A DNA stretch of 35,641 nt from Candidatus Lachnoclostridium stercorigallinarum (GCA_019116745.1 DXBC01000094.1:1-35641); one strand, 5' to 3'. Positions 17,027-27,061 are shown, counted from the stretch's first letter. A program made the numbers and translations. Notes: a model not told the origin generated them from the letters alone.

Positions 17027-18236
17027 ATGCAGTGGACATTAGTAACGGCGCTTACCACCGTATTTATTGCCATGTACATCGCGGAGATTGTCACAAAGAA
17101 GACGAAGGCGAGAGTGCCGTCCCTTCTGGTAGTTTCTGTTATTTTTCTGGCCGGCTACTGGTCCGGCCTGTTTCCCAGAGATATTCTGGATACGGCCATG
17201 GTCAATTCCATGCGCCAGGTAATGCTGTTGTTCGTACTGATCAATATTGGCACTATGTTTGACATTCAGCAGATCAAATCTGAGTGGAAAGACAGTTATT
17301 GTTATTTTGGCCGCCGTAGCGGGCATTGTAGTGATCGTGACGCCCATAGGAAGCGCCGTATTCGGAAAAGATATGGCTCTGGCCGCTGTGCCGCCTCTGA
17401 CAGGAGGCGGAATGGCTACGATCATCATGAGTGATCAGGCGGCTGCCATGGGCCTTCCGGAGATTGCCATGCTGGCCACGCTGATCTTCGTGTTCCAGGG
17501 TTTTTTCGGGTTCCCGCTTACCAGCTTTTTCCTGAGAAAAGAGGGAAGAGTGATGATCGAGCAGTTCCGGAAGAATAAATCTTCTAAATCTTCCGCCAAA
17601 ACTTCTGCCGCATCCGGGACAGCCGTATCAAAGGCGACGGTGTCTGAGAAGAAAACGATCAACAGCCTGGTTCCGGAAAAATATAAGACGCCCACCTATT
17701 ATCTGACCAAACTGGGCATTCTGGCTGTGATCGTGTATATCATCAACCTGTTTACCGGACAGTTCTTCAGCCAGACCATCCTGGAGATCGCCATCGGCGT
17801 GATCGGCGTCATGTGCGGATTCCTGGAGAAAGAACCGCTTAAGAAAGCACAGTCCATGGGAATTCTGCAGCTGTGTCTGACGGCATCCTTCATGAGAAAC
17901 TTTGCAGACTCCACCCCACAGCAGCTGTTTGGGCTGATCGTTCCGATCTTCGGTTTCCTGGTGATGGCATCCATCGCCATCGCCGTAGCTTCCATCCTGG
18001 TAGGAAAAGTGATGAAGTTCTCCGTGAGCATGTCCATGGCGATCGGATTAAACTGCTTTTTAGGCTTCCCGTTCAACTACATCATCTGTGATGAGGCAGT
18101 GAACGCAGTGGGAGAGACAGAGGAAGAGAGAGAGTACTTAAATGGAATTCTGATGCCCAAGATGATCATATCCGGCATCGTGGCTGTGTCCATGGTATCG
18201 ACCCTGGTAGCCGGCATGTTTGTAGGCATGATGTAA
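17027..18236 (+). pseudogene. Multi-pass membrane transporter of uncertain family, frameshifted near 17290
   Basis: N-terminal part MQWTLVTALTTVFIAMYIAEIVTKK...NIGTMFDIQQIKSEWK in frame of 17027; continuation TVIVILAAVAGIVVIVTPIGSAVFGKDM...MFVGMM in a different frame (ORF 17247-18236). Confidence 0.75.
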
Positions 18237-18330
18237 TGAGCAAAAGCGAGTCCGCGGGGCTTGCCCGGCGCAGGACGGGCGGTGAATGGCAATCGCAGGC
18301 TGTGTTTGTGATGGAATAGAATATCTGATT

Positions 18331-18367
18331 TCCGGCCGGAGGTGCTGTATGTGCGCCGCCGGCCGGA
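18331..18367. other. GC-rich intergenic stem-loop
   Basis: TCCGGCCGG (18331-18339) and CCGGCCGGA (18359-18367), no T-tract. Confidence 0.5.
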
Positions 18368-18458
18368 CGCAAAATTAAGCGGCGAAACTGGATGGGAAGC
18401 AGCGTGCCGCCGGTGGACTTGAGCGGTCGGGTTGCGAAAAGAAAGGGAATGTGTTAAG

Positions 18459-19622
18459 ATGTTTGATAACTTTGATAAATATGTGGACAGGACGGATATA
18501 TCCATCAAATATGGAAATAAAGGCAAGCAGTATCCGGGATTTTCCGTGAGAGAAGACGCGATCCCCATGTGGATCGCAGATATGGACTTTGCGTGCTGCG
18601 AACCGGTGGTAAAGGCCCTTCACCGCACGGCGGATCAGGGGACTTTCGGCTATGAGGATCCGGCAGGAGACCGTTACAGAGCGGCACTCTGTGCCTGGAT
18701 GAAAAAACGTCATGACTGGGAGATCCGGCCGGAGTGGATCACACAGGCGCCGGGAGCGATCGAGGCTCTGGATAAGGCGATCGAGGCGTTCACGGAGGAA
18801 GGGGACGGAGTGATCATCCAGATGCCGGCCTACGGTCCGTTTGCGGCCTCAGTGAAAACTCTGAGACGGCGCGTGGCGGAAAATAATCTGATTTTGGATG
18901 AGGATGGTTTTCACATTGATTTTAAGGACCTGGAGCGGAAGGCGGCGGCGCCGGAGAACAAAATGATGATCTTCTGCAGTCCTCACAATCCCACCGGACG
19001 GGTCTGGACGAAAGAGGAGCTGGAGAGAATCAGCCGGATCTGCCGGGAGAACGGGGTGCTGATTTATTCGGACGAAGTGCACCACGACATTGTGCGTCCT
19101 GGTTTCCGCCACATTCCCATTGCCGAGTTTGATCCGGAAAATGTGCTGACTGCGGTCACTGCAGGGAAATCGTTCAATTTAAGCGGTCTTCATCTGGCAT
19201 CCCTGATCATCTCCGATGAGGAAAAGAGAGCCCGTTTCCTGGAAAAGAGGGGAAAATGGTTTCCGGATCCTTTCTCAGCGGCGGCGGCCATCGCGGCCTA
19301 TGAGGAAGGGGAGACGTGGGAGGACGAGGTCAATCAGTATCTGGACGAGAGTCTGACCATCCTGGAGAAGGCACTCCCGGAGGTGCTGCCGAAAGCAAGG
19401 CTGGCGGCAGCGGAGGGAACGTACCTGGCCTGGATTGACTTAAGAGGCTACGGAAAGACTCAGGAGGAACTCTCAAGAATGCTTGTGGAGGAGGCTGGGG
19501 TGATTCCTAATCCGGGAACTCAGTTCGGAAAGGCCGGAGAAGGTTTTATCCGTCTGAATGTGGCCTGCCCCCATGCAGTGCTTAAAGAAGCTCTGGCACG
19601 GTTGAAACAGGTATTTGGCTGA
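18459..19622 (+). CDS. MalY/PatB family PLP-dependent aminotransferase / cysteine-S-conjugate beta-lyase
   Basis: IPMWIADMDFACCEPVVKAL; NPTGRVWTKEELERI; YSDEVHHDIV; AGKSFNLSGLHLASLII. Confidence 0.9.
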   Translation: MFDNFDKYVDRTDISIKYGNKGKQYPGFSVREDAIPMWIADMDFACCEPVVKALHRTADQGTFGYEDPAGDRYRAALCAWMKKRHDWEIRPEWITQAPGAIEALDKAIEAFTEEGDGVIIQMPAYGPFAASVKTLRRRVAENNLILDEDGFHIDFKDLERKAAAPENKMMIFCSPHNPTGRVWTKEELERISRICRENGVLIYSDEVHHDIVRPGFRHIPIAEFDPENVLTAVTAGKSFNLSGLHLASLIISDEEKRARFLEKRGKWFPDPFSAAAAIAAYEEGETWEDEVNQYLDESLTILEKALPEVLPKARLAAAEGTYLAWIDLRGYGKTQEELSRMLVEEAGVIPNPGTQFGKAGEGFIRLNVACPHAVLKEALARLKQVFG

Positions 19623-19643
19623 TTTAGTTAAAGGAGGAGACAG

Positions 19644-20765
19644 GTGAGCTGGCAGAAAAGTGCGCTGGAAAGGCTGTTTAAATATGTACAGATAGAGAGC
19701 GAGACGGGAAATGAGAAGGCTGTGGGAGAAGCCGTAAAGGCAGATCTGAAAGCTATGGGCCTTCTGCCGCAGGAGGATCATGCCGGCCGCCTGTGCGGCT
19801 CCACAGGCAACAATATTTACTGTCATATAGACGGAGAACCGGGGGCGGAGCCTCTCATGCTGGAGGCTCATCTGGATACGGTTTCTCCCGGATCGGGGAT
19901 TGAACCCTATGTGGACGGAGAATGGGTGAAAAGCCGGGGAAACACGATCCTGGGGGCAGATGACAAGGCGGGCGTCGCCGCTATCCTTGAGGCAGTTTCC
20001 AGGATTCTCAGTCAGAGGCTTAAGCACCGGCCACTGGATCTGGTGTTTTCCATCTGCGAGGAGGCCGGGCGCAGCGGTGCCCGTCATATTGATCTCAGCA
20101 GAATCCGGGCCAGAAAGGCGGTGGTCCTGGATGGCGGGGAGAATATCGGGCGGATCATCGCCCAGGCTCCAGGAATGAACACCATCACGGCAGAGATCCG
20201 CGGCCGGGCAGCCCACGCCTGGGTGGAGCCGGAGAAGGGAGTCAGTGCTATCGCGGCTGCGGCCAGAGCGGTGGCGGAGATGGAGCTGTTCCGCATTGAC
20301 CCGGAGACAACAGCCAATGTGGGAAGTTTTGAGGCGTTCGGACAGACCAGTGTGATATGTGATCGGGCGAAGCTGACATTTGAGGTGAGGAGCAAGAGCA
20401 GAGAAAAGCTGGCGGAACACACCGGACGGATCCTTAACTGTCTGCAGAGGGCGGCAGACGAGACCGGGGCGGAGCTGATCTATAAGCTCCATAACGACTG
20501 CCCGGCATTCTGCCTGCCCCAGGACAGGGGGACTGCCAAAATGGTGGAGGACATGTGTATTCGCCACGGACTGGCCCACTGCTTTACGAAAGAGGGCGGG
20601 GCCAGCAACGCCAATATCTACAATGAGATGGGAATTGAGACGGTCAGTGTAGGGATCGGAATGGAGCGGGTTCACACTCCCCAGGAGCGTCTGAAATTGG
20701 ACTGGTTCTATGAGTGTATCCAGGGCATTGTGTGGCTGGCGACGGAGAAACTGGAGGATATTTGA
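19644..20765 (+). CDS. M20/M25/M40 family metallopeptidase, peptidase T-like
   Basis: GTG start; LMLEAHLDTVSPGSGIEPYVDGEWVKSRGNTILGADDKAGVAAILEAV; ICEEAGRSGARHID. Confidence 0.9.
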   Translation: MSWQKSALERLFKYVQIESETGNEKAVGEAVKADLKAMGLLPQEDHAGRLCGSTGNNIYCHIDGEPGAEPLMLEAHLDTVSPGSGIEPYVDGEWVKSRGNTILGADDKAGVAAILEAVSRILSQRLKHRPLDLVFSICEEAGRSGARHIDLSRIRARKAVVLDGGENIGRIIAQAPGMNTITAEIRGRAAHAWVEPEKGVSAIAAAARAVAEMELFRIDPETTANVGSFEAFGQTSVICDRAKLTFEVRSKSREKLAEHTGRILNCLQRAADETGAELIYKLHNDCPAFCLPQDRGTAKMVEDMCIRHGLAHCFTKEGGASNANIYNEMGIETVSVGIGMERVHTPQERLKLDWFYECIQGIVWLATEKLEDI

Positions 20766-20822
20766 CCCTTTCTGCCTGCGGAAATAAAAATTCTCCCGTC
20801 TGTAAAGCTGCCGGGAATTGAT

Positions 20823-20851
20823 TTGACAAATACTCCCTCCGGGTTTATAAT
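20823..20851 (+). promoter_or_regulatory. Perfect consensus sigma-A promoter (TTGACA-17-TATAAT)
   Basis: TTGACA 20823-20828, 17-bp spacer, TATAAT 20846-20851. Confidence 0.92.
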
Positions 20852-20860
20852 GAACCCATA

Positions 20861-20882
20861 TATTAGCCTGGGCTAACTAATA
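20861..20882. promoter_or_regulatory. Nested inverted repeat at the transcription start, candidate metal-repressor operator
   Basis: TATTAGCCTGGGCTAACTAATA: TTAGCC/GGCTAA arms nested with TATTAG/CTAATA arms. Confidence 0.6.
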
Positions 20883-20899
20883 CGGGAGGAGGAATTCAT

Positions 20900-21277
20900 A
20901 TGACGTCAGCGATCATTCTCATTGTTCTGGCAGCGATCTGTATTTATGGAATTTATTCCTATATTCACCATCTGCGCTATGGAGGCGGATGCTGCGGTGA
21001 GAGGGACGCCCCCGACAAAAAGGTGAAGGTGAGAGATAAAAACAAAAGCCATTACCCTTACGTCCTCTGCCTGAAGGTGGATGGAATGACCTGCGGGAAC
21101 TGCGTGCGCCGGGTGGAAAATGCGTTAAACAGCCTGGACGGGGTCTGGGCCACTGTGGATCTGGAACATCATCTGGCTACGGTGCGGATGAAGCAGCAGA
21201 TACCGGAGGAGACGCTGAGGCAGACGGTAAAAGACAGCGGTTATCTGGTGCTCGGGATATCGGAGGAGAAACGGTAG
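20900..21277 (+). CDS. Membrane-anchored Cys-rich protein with heavy-metal-associated (HMA) domain
   Basis: N-terminal TM helix, GGGCCGE, then HMA motif DGMTCGNCVRRVENALNSLDGV. Confidence 0.85.
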   Translation: MTSAIILIVLAAICIYGIYSYIHHLRYGGGCCGERDAPDKKVKVRDKNKSHYPYVLCLKVDGMTCGNCVRRVENALNSLDGVWATVDLEHHLATVRMKQQIPEETLRQTVKDSGYLVLGISEEKR

Positions 21278-21355
21278 GAGGATCCAAAAAAACTTCTTGT
21301 CTCACAGGCTGTTCCTGCTATAATGGAAGAAAGATGACAGCAGGAGGAACGGTTG

Positions 21356-21916
21356 ATGAGTACAGTTTATACAAAATTGATTCCCGTAAAGGCGGAGGAC
21401 CGCGAACAGATCGCAAGTCTCTCCGCCTTTGCGTCTCAAATCGTAAAAGAACATTTTGATCCGCTGATCGGCCCGGAGCAGAACGATTATATGATCGCCC
21501 GGTTTCAGTCGGTTTCCGCCATCACAGACCAGATCCGTTCCGGATACCGGTATTATGTGGCGGAGGACGAAATGGGGGAGATGGAAGGATTTCTGGCCTT
21601 CTATCCCAGGGACGGGAAGATGTATCTGAGCAAATTTTACGTGCACGGCAGGGCCAGAGGCTGGGGAATTGCCAGAAAGATGTTTGATTTTGTCATGGAA
21701 GAGACGAGAAAGGAAGGGCTCCCGTCCATTTTTCTCAACGTGAATCGGGGCAATGAAAGCGTGATACGCATTTATGAGCATCTGGGATTCCGGAAAGTGA
21801 GAGAGGAAAAAAATGACATCGGAAACGGATTTTACATGGACGACTGGGTGCTGGAGTGTCCAGCCGGCGTTTCGTCCGTGAAATCACAGGATAGAGAGAA
21901 GGAGGAAAAGAAATGA
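21356..21916 (+). CDS. GNAT family N-acetyltransferase
   Basis: [27 protein letters not shown]...[22 protein letters not shown]. Confidence 0.9.
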   Translation: MSTVYTKLIPVKAEDREQIASLSAFASQIVKEHFDPLIGPEQNDYMIARFQSVSAITDQIRSGYRYYVAEDEMGEMEGFLAFYPRDGKMYLSKFYVHGRARGWGIARKMFDFVMEETRKEGLPSIFLNVNRGNESVIRIYEHLGFRKVREEKNDIGNGFYMDDWVLECPAGVSSVKSQDREKEEKK

Positions 21917-22233
21917 TCATTACGACAACTCCGTCTGTAGAGGGAAAGAAAATTGTGGAGTACAAGGGGATTGTGTTCGGGGAAGTGGTGTCGGGAGTGA
22001 ATTTCCTGAAGGATTTTGCCGCCGGCATGAGAAACTTTTTCGGCGGAAGATCCGGTTCCTATGAGGAGGAACTTCTGGCGGCCAGATCCCAGGCTCTGGC
22101 AGAGATGGAGAGACGGGCTGCCTCCATGGGAGCCAACGCTGTTGTGGGCGTGGATGTGGATTACGAGGTATTGGGAACGGACAATGGCATGCTCATGGTG
22201 TCCGTCAGTGGCACGGCTGTTGTCTGTGAATAA
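21913..22233 (+). CDS. YbjQ family heavy-metal-binding-domain protein (UPF0145)
   Basis: [35 protein letters not shown]...[16 protein letters not shown]. Confidence 0.92.
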   Translation: MIITTTPSVEGKKIVEYKGIVFGEVVSGVNFLKDFAAGMRNFFGGRSGSYEEELLAARSQALAEMERRAASMGANAVVGVDVDYEVLGTDNGMLMVSVSGTAVVCE

Positions 22234-22238
22234 GAGAC

Positions 22239-24026
22239 ATGGAGAAGGAGATACATATGGTGCGCAGTCTGGTGGACGCGGTTATGGGCAGAAGATCCTA
22301 TGACCGGATTATAAGGAATGTCCGTGTAGTCAATGTGTATACGGAGGAGATCGTTCCCGGGGATATCGGGATTGTGGACGGCATGGTGGCCTGTGTGGGA
22401 GATCTGGGAGACGATGCCGCCGCAGGGGAGGTCGTGGACGGAAAGGGGCGGTTTGCCGTTCCAGGCTTTATCGATTCTCACATGCACCTGGAGAGCAGTA
22501 TGATGACTCCGGCCAATTTCACCGCCGCAGTGGTGCCTCTGGGTACTGTGGCAGTGGCGGCAGATCCCCATGAGATCGCCAACGTCATGGGAAAAAGGGG
22601 AGTGGAGATCCTCTGCGAGATGACCAGGGATCTGCCCCTTCAGGTAAGCATTATGGCTCCCTCCACCGTTCCGTCGGCTCCCGGCTTTGAGACGGCGGGA
22701 GCCAACCTGGAAGCGGAAGATGTGAAGGAGATTCTCTCCTATGACGGAGTGCTGGGGCTGGGAGAGGTGATGGATTTCAACGGGGTAGTGGCTTCTGATG
22801 AAAAAATGACGGCGATTATCGACGCGGCCAGGGAGACGGGATGCCTGATGGACGCCCATGTCCCCCTGTTGAAGGGAAGGAGCCTGCAGGCGTTTGCGTC
22901 CACGGGGCTGGACTGCGATCACACCTACATGGATGTGGACAGCGTAGCAGAAAAGCTGCGCTGCGGCATGTGGGTGCAGATTCAGGAACGGTACTTCACC
23001 CCGGAGCTGATGGCATACTTAAATGAAAGTCCGGCCCAGGGAAGAATTCTTCTGGCTACGGATGATGTGCCCATCAGCCGGCTGGCAGAGCACGGCCATG
23101 TGGATCATCTGATCCGGAAGGCCATTTCCATGGGTTTAAAGCCCATGAATGCCTATCGTTATGTGACCGTCAACGCGGCAGAGCGGCTCCGTATGTACCG
23201 GTCCGGGGGCATTGCGCCGGGAAAGCGGGCAGACATTGTCCTGATGGATTCTCTGGAGCAGGCGGAGGCTTCTGCCGTTTTCTGCGGGGGAGAGCTGACT
23301 GCGGAAAACGGAAAACTGACAGTTCCCGTGCCGGAAAAGCCTTTCCCGCCGGATGCCTTTCACACCCTTTCCCTGGGGATGCTGGAAGCGGCTGATTTTC
23401 GGCTGATGGCAGAGGGAAAGCGGGCGCTGGTCAACGTGATGGTACAGGACGGAAAGACCTCGCGGACGGTACCCCGTCAGGCCTGGTGCCCGGTGAAAGA
23501 CGGATGCGTGGAGAGAGACGGCGTGTGGGCGCGGGAAAAGGGTGAAGAAATCCCCTGCCGCCTGGCAAAGATGGCGGTGTTCAACCGGTATCCGGAAAAC
23601 GGCCGCCGTTCCATCGGTTTTCTGGGAAATCTGGACGAGTTTCGCGGAGCTATCGCCACCACCTACGCCCACGACTGCCACAACCTGACGGTTTACGGCA
23701 GCAGCGATGAGGATATGGCGGCCGCGGCAAACCTGGTGATCCGCTCCGGCGGCGGTGTGGCCGCCGTGAAGGATGGCCGCGTGCTGGCTCACATCCCCCT
23801 GCCCATCGCCGGTCTTCTCTGTGAGGACCGGATGGAAGTGCTGGCGGAAAAATTTGAGAATCTCACCCGGGCGGCGGAGGAGATGAAGCTGAACCACGAG
23901 GAGGTGCTTACCTTTATCACCCTCATGGCCCTGGCCGTCTCCCCGGAGATCAAGCTGACGGACATGGGGCTGGTGGACGTGGTTCACAAATGCTTTGTGC
24001 CCTGCGTGGAGAAGACGGAAGAGTGA
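22239..24026 (+). CDS. ade: Adenine deaminase
   Basis: VPGFIDSHMHLESSMMTPANFTAAVVPLGTVAVAADPHEIANVMG; C-terminal NRYPENGRRSIGFLGNLDEFRGAIATTYAHDCHNLTVYGSSDEDM. Confidence 0.95.
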   Translation: MEKEIHMVRSLVDAVMGRRSYDRIIRNVRVVNVYTEEIVPGDIGIVDGMVACVGDLGDDAAAGEVVDGKGRFAVPGFIDSHMHLESSMMTPANFTAAVVPLGTVAVAADPHEIANVMGKRGVEILCEMTRDLPLQVSIMAPSTVPSAPGFETAGANLEAEDVKEILSYDGVLGLGEVMDFNGVVASDEKMTAIIDAARETGCLMDAHVPLLKGRSLQAFASTGLDCDHTYMDVDSVAEKLRCGMWVQIQERYFTPELMAYLNESPAQGRILLATDDVPISRLAEHGHVDHLIRKAISMGLKPMNAYRYVTVNAAERLRMYRSGGIAPGKRADIVLMDSLEQAEASAVFCGGELTAENGKLTVPVPEKPFPPDAFHTLSLGMLEAADFRLMAEGKRALVNVMVQDGKTSRTVPRQAWCPVKDGCVERDGVWAREKGEEIPCRLAKMAVFNRYPENGRRSIGFLGNLDEFRGAIATTYAHDCHNLTVYGSSDEDMAAAANLVIRSGGGVAAVKDGRVLAHIPLPIAGLLCEDRMEVLAEKFENLTRAAEEMKLNHEEVLTFITLMALAVSPEIKLTDMGLVDVVHKCFVPCVEKTEE

Positions 24027-24042
24027 AGAAGGAGAAGAGATC

Positions 24043-24399
24043 ATGGTTTTATTTGTTGAGTATCCAAAGTGCTCCACCTGCCAGAAGGCGGGAAAATGGC
24101 TGAGAGAGCATTCCGTGGAGTACAGGGACCGCCACATTGTGGAGGATAATCCCACGGAAGAAGAATTAAAGACTTGGATCCAGGCAAGCGGCCTTCCGGT
24201 AAAAAAATTTTTTAATACCAGCGGGAAAAAATACAAGGAGCTGGGGCTGAAGGACCGCCTGCCCGCCATGAGCGAGGCGGAGCAGATTGCCCTGCTGGCC
24301 ACAGACGGAATGCTGGTGAAGCGGCCGCTGTTGGTGGGAGACGGATTTGTGATTCCCGGCTTTAAAGAAAAGGAGTGGGAGGAAAAGCTGGGAGTATGA
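24043..24399 (+). CDS. Spx/MgsR/ArsC-family thioredoxin-fold protein
   Basis: EYPKCSTCQKAGKWL...KKFFNTSGKKYKELGLKDRL...LATDGMLVKRPLLV. Confidence 0.9.
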   Translation: MVLFVEYPKCSTCQKAGKWLREHSVEYRDRHIVEDNPTEEELKTWIQASGLPVKKFFNTSGKKYKELGLKDRLPAMSEAEQIALLATDGMLVKRPLLVGDGFVIPGFKEKEWEEKLGV

Positions 24400-25544
24400 G
24401 ACGAACTCTGGAAAAGGGAGCGATCCTGTCCCTCTCCCTTCTGCTGACCTCCACCTACTCGGTGTCCACGGTGATCCCCAGTATGGTGAGCTATTATGAG
24501 GGATATGATCTGAGCCGGATCGAACAGCTGGTTTCGGTCACGTCCATGGCGATTATGGTGATTGTTCTGCTGAATCCCTGGGTTTCCAGGTTCATCAGCG
24601 AGCGGGTGAGCATTGTGACCGGCCTTCTGCTGCTGAGCGCCGGCGGAGTTGTCCCGGTGTTTGTTCAGGATTACTGGGCGGTGTATACCGGCCGGCTTGT
24701 GCTGGGAGCCGGAATCGGCCTGGTAAACGTCTACGCCATTGATATTATCAACAGCCGTTTCGACGGGGAGGAGCGGTCCACTCTTCTGGGCTACCGAGGC
24801 TCTTCGGAGATCGTGGGAAATACGGCTCTGACGCTGATCGTGGGCCAGATTCTGGGGGCAGGCCTGGACTGGAAATACTGTTTTCTGATTTATCTGGCGG
24901 GAATCCCTGTGCTGCTGTGCTACCTGCTGTTTGTGCCGGGAGGAGAGAAGAAAAGAAGCGCTCCGGAAAGTCCGGCTTCAGTCTGGAATAAAAATATGAT
25001 GAAGCAGATCGGAAAAGGCTTTTTAAGCTGCGGATGCTACGGAGCGCTTTTCATCGGGATAAACTCCAGTACCACTATGAGAATTCCGAGCCTGGTTCTG
25101 GAAAAGGGAGTGGGAACGGAGGTGCAGGCCAGCCTGATTACAGGTCTTATGATGGCGGCAGGCATTGCAGCCGGGATTATTTTCGGGAAGCTGGCCCAGA
25201 TGCTAAAAGGCCGGCTGCAGAAGACGGGGTTAATAGTGTTCGGCGCAGGCATGGCCCTTATGGCGGAGGCGGGAAATATCTGGCTGCTGGGACTGGGGGC
25301 AGTGGTGGCAGGCCTCTCCTTCAGTATTCTGATTGTGTCGGTTTTTGATCAGATACCGGAAAAATTTCCGCCGGGAGCTGCTACCATAGGCACCACCTGC
25401 ACGCTGGTGGGCTGCAACCTGGGAGCGGGCCTGTCTCCCTATGCCCTGAAGCTGATCGATCTGGTAAATGACAGAATGTATATGTCCTTTGCCGTGTTTG
25501 CCGCAGTTGTGATTGTCCTGGGCATTTTCAAAAGGGAAGACTAA
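24396..25544 (+). CDS. MFS transporter
   Basis: 12-TM pattern; GRLVLGAGIGLVNVYAIDIINSRFDGEERSTLLGYRGSSEIVGN; overlaps upstream stop (ATGA). Confidence 0.88.
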   Translation: MRRTLEKGAILSLSLLLTSTYSVSTVIPSMVSYYEGYDLSRIEQLVSVTSMAIMVIVLLNPWVSRFISERVSIVTGLLLLSAGGVVPVFVQDYWAVYTGRLVLGAGIGLVNVYAIDIINSRFDGEERSTLLGYRGSSEIVGNTALTLIVGQILGAGLDWKYCFLIYLAGIPVLLCYLLFVPGGEKKRSAPESPASVWNKNMMKQIGKGFLSCGCYGALFIGINSSTTMRIPSLVLEKGVGTEVQASLITGLMMAAGIAAGIIFGKLAQMLKGRLQKTGLIVFGAGMALMAEAGNIWLLGLGAVVAGLSFSILIVSVFDQIPEKFPPGAATIGTTCTLVGCNLGAGLSPYALKLIDLVNDRMYMSFAVFAAVVIVLGIFKRED

Positions 25545-25553
25545 AAGGACGGG

Positions 25554-25602
25554 AAAGCCGCTGCTTTGCAGAGGGAAAATCTGCAGGGGGCGGCTTTTTT
25601 TC
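25554..25602 (+). terminator. Rho-independent terminator
   Basis: AAAGCCGC ... GCGGCTTTTTTT with inner TTTGCAGA/TCTGCAG pairing. Confidence 0.85.
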
Positions 25603-25721
25603 GCGCTTTTCTGATTTTTTCATATTTTTCTGAAGATTTCCCGGCCCGGGTTTCGTTATAGAAAATAACTGATGAAAAGTATTCCGGCTTACGGCCGGTG
25701 GAAGACAAACTGGAGGATTTT

Positions 25722-27050
25722 ATGACAGAGACAGAACGCAGTGAGGAAGAGTTTGACGCTCAGGTAGCGGAGCTGATGAAGCAGGACGGGCCGGCGGAAA
25801 AGAAAAAGAGAGTACATAAAAAATGGAGCAGAAAACGGAAGATCCTGACGGCTGCGGCCGCTGTGGCGGCTGCCGCTGCGCTTTTTCGGATGTGCGGAGG
25901 CGGCAGCGGAGGCGGAGTGATGGTGATGACGGCTCCCCTGACCAGGGGGGATGTGACGGAGGTTTTATCTCTTACCGGCCCTATCTCCGGCACGGACAGC
26001 GTGGACGTGTTCTCCAACCTTCACTCGGAGGTGCAGGCGCTCTATGTGAAGGAGGGCGACCGGGTAGAGCAGGGCCAGGTGCTGGCGGAGCTGAATACCG
26101 CCGATACCCAGAGAGAGGTGGACGTGGCGAAAAACGCCTATGACCTGGCGGTGGCGGAGTACGAGGAGCAGGCGGTTTCCGCGGCCAACGGATACGCCAA
26201 AGCCGTTCAGGACTACAACACCGCAAAGGGAAATTATGACAGAAGCGCGGTGCTGGCTCGGGCGGGAAACATTTCCCAGGTGGACCTGGAAACGGCCAGA
26301 AACGCCATGGATGACGCGGCCAGAGAGGTTTCCTCCTACCGGGTGGAGAACGGGCAGCCTCTGCCGGCAAAGTCCTACGAGCTGAGGATTAAAGAGGCAC
26401 AGTATGAGCTGGAGACCAGGCAGGAGGCCCTGGAGGATACGAAAATCACCAGCCCCATCACCGGCACCGTAGTCCGGGTAAACACGAAGGTGGGACGGTT
26501 TGCCGATGAGACGGGAGATACGGCGGAGCCCCTGTTTGTCATCGAAAATCTGGACACTCTGGAGATGGAGATCGATGTGAGCGAATACTCCATCGGGCAG
26601 GTGGCTGTGGGACAGAAGGCGGTGATCAGCGCTGATATTCTGAATGGAGATACAGTGACGGGGGAGGTGACGGCCATTTCTCCCACAGGAGAGGAAAAGG
26701 GAGGAGGATCCACGGAGCGGGTCATCCCCACCACCATCCGGATCAACGACAAGGATTCCCGGCTGATCGCAGGCATTACGGCAAGGGCAGAGCTGACGCT
26801 GAATCAGGCCCATGACACGTGGGTGGTGCCAGGCTCAGCGGTGATGGACAGGGAAGACGGCGCCTGCATCGCGGCAGTAAGAGACGGCGCAGTGCAGATG
26901 ATCCCTGTAGACAGGGGCGTGGAGAGCGATATTCAGACAGAGGTAAAGGCCAGGGGAGAGATTCCCCTGGAAGAGGGGATGGAGATCATCACCAGCCCTG
27001 ATGCCGCTCTGACGGACGGCATGGCCGTGACGGCTGTACCGGCGGCGTGA
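25722..27050 (+). CDS. HlyD/MacA-like periplasmic adaptor (efflux RND-type adaptor subunit)
   Basis: TM anchor; VQALYVKEGDRVEQGQVLAELNT; DTKITSPITGTVVRVNTKVG; followed by MacB-type ATPase and permease. Confidence 0.9.
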   Translation: MTETERSEEEFDAQVAELMKQDGPAEKKKRVHKKWSRKRKILTAAAAVAAAAALFRMCGGGSGGGVMVMTAPLTRGDVTEVLSLTGPISGTDSVDVFSNLHSEVQALYVKEGDRVEQGQVLAELNTADTQREVDVAKNAYDLAVAEYEEQAVSAANGYAKAVQDYNTAKGNYDRSAVLARAGNISQVDLETARNAMDDAAREVSSYRVENGQPLPAKSYELRIKEAQYELETRQEALEDTKITSPITGTVVRVNTKVGRFADETGDTAEPLFVIENLDTLEMEIDVSEYSIGQVAVGQKAVISADILNGDTVTGEVTAISPTGEEKGGGSTERVIPTTIRINDKDSRLIAGITARAELTLNQAHDTWVVPGSAVMDREDGACIAAVRDGAVQMIPVDRGVESDIQTEVKARGEIPLEEGMEIITSPDAALTDGMAVTAVPAA

Positions 27051-27061
27051 GAGGAGAAGAC

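Noticed and set aside
19473-20675. 400-aa ORF on - strand
   Set aside because: Antisense to the clear M20/PepT-like CDS; no recognisable domain; low-quality composition.
23136-24302. 388-aa ORF on - strand
   Set aside because: Antisense shadow of adenine deaminase and Spx-like genes.
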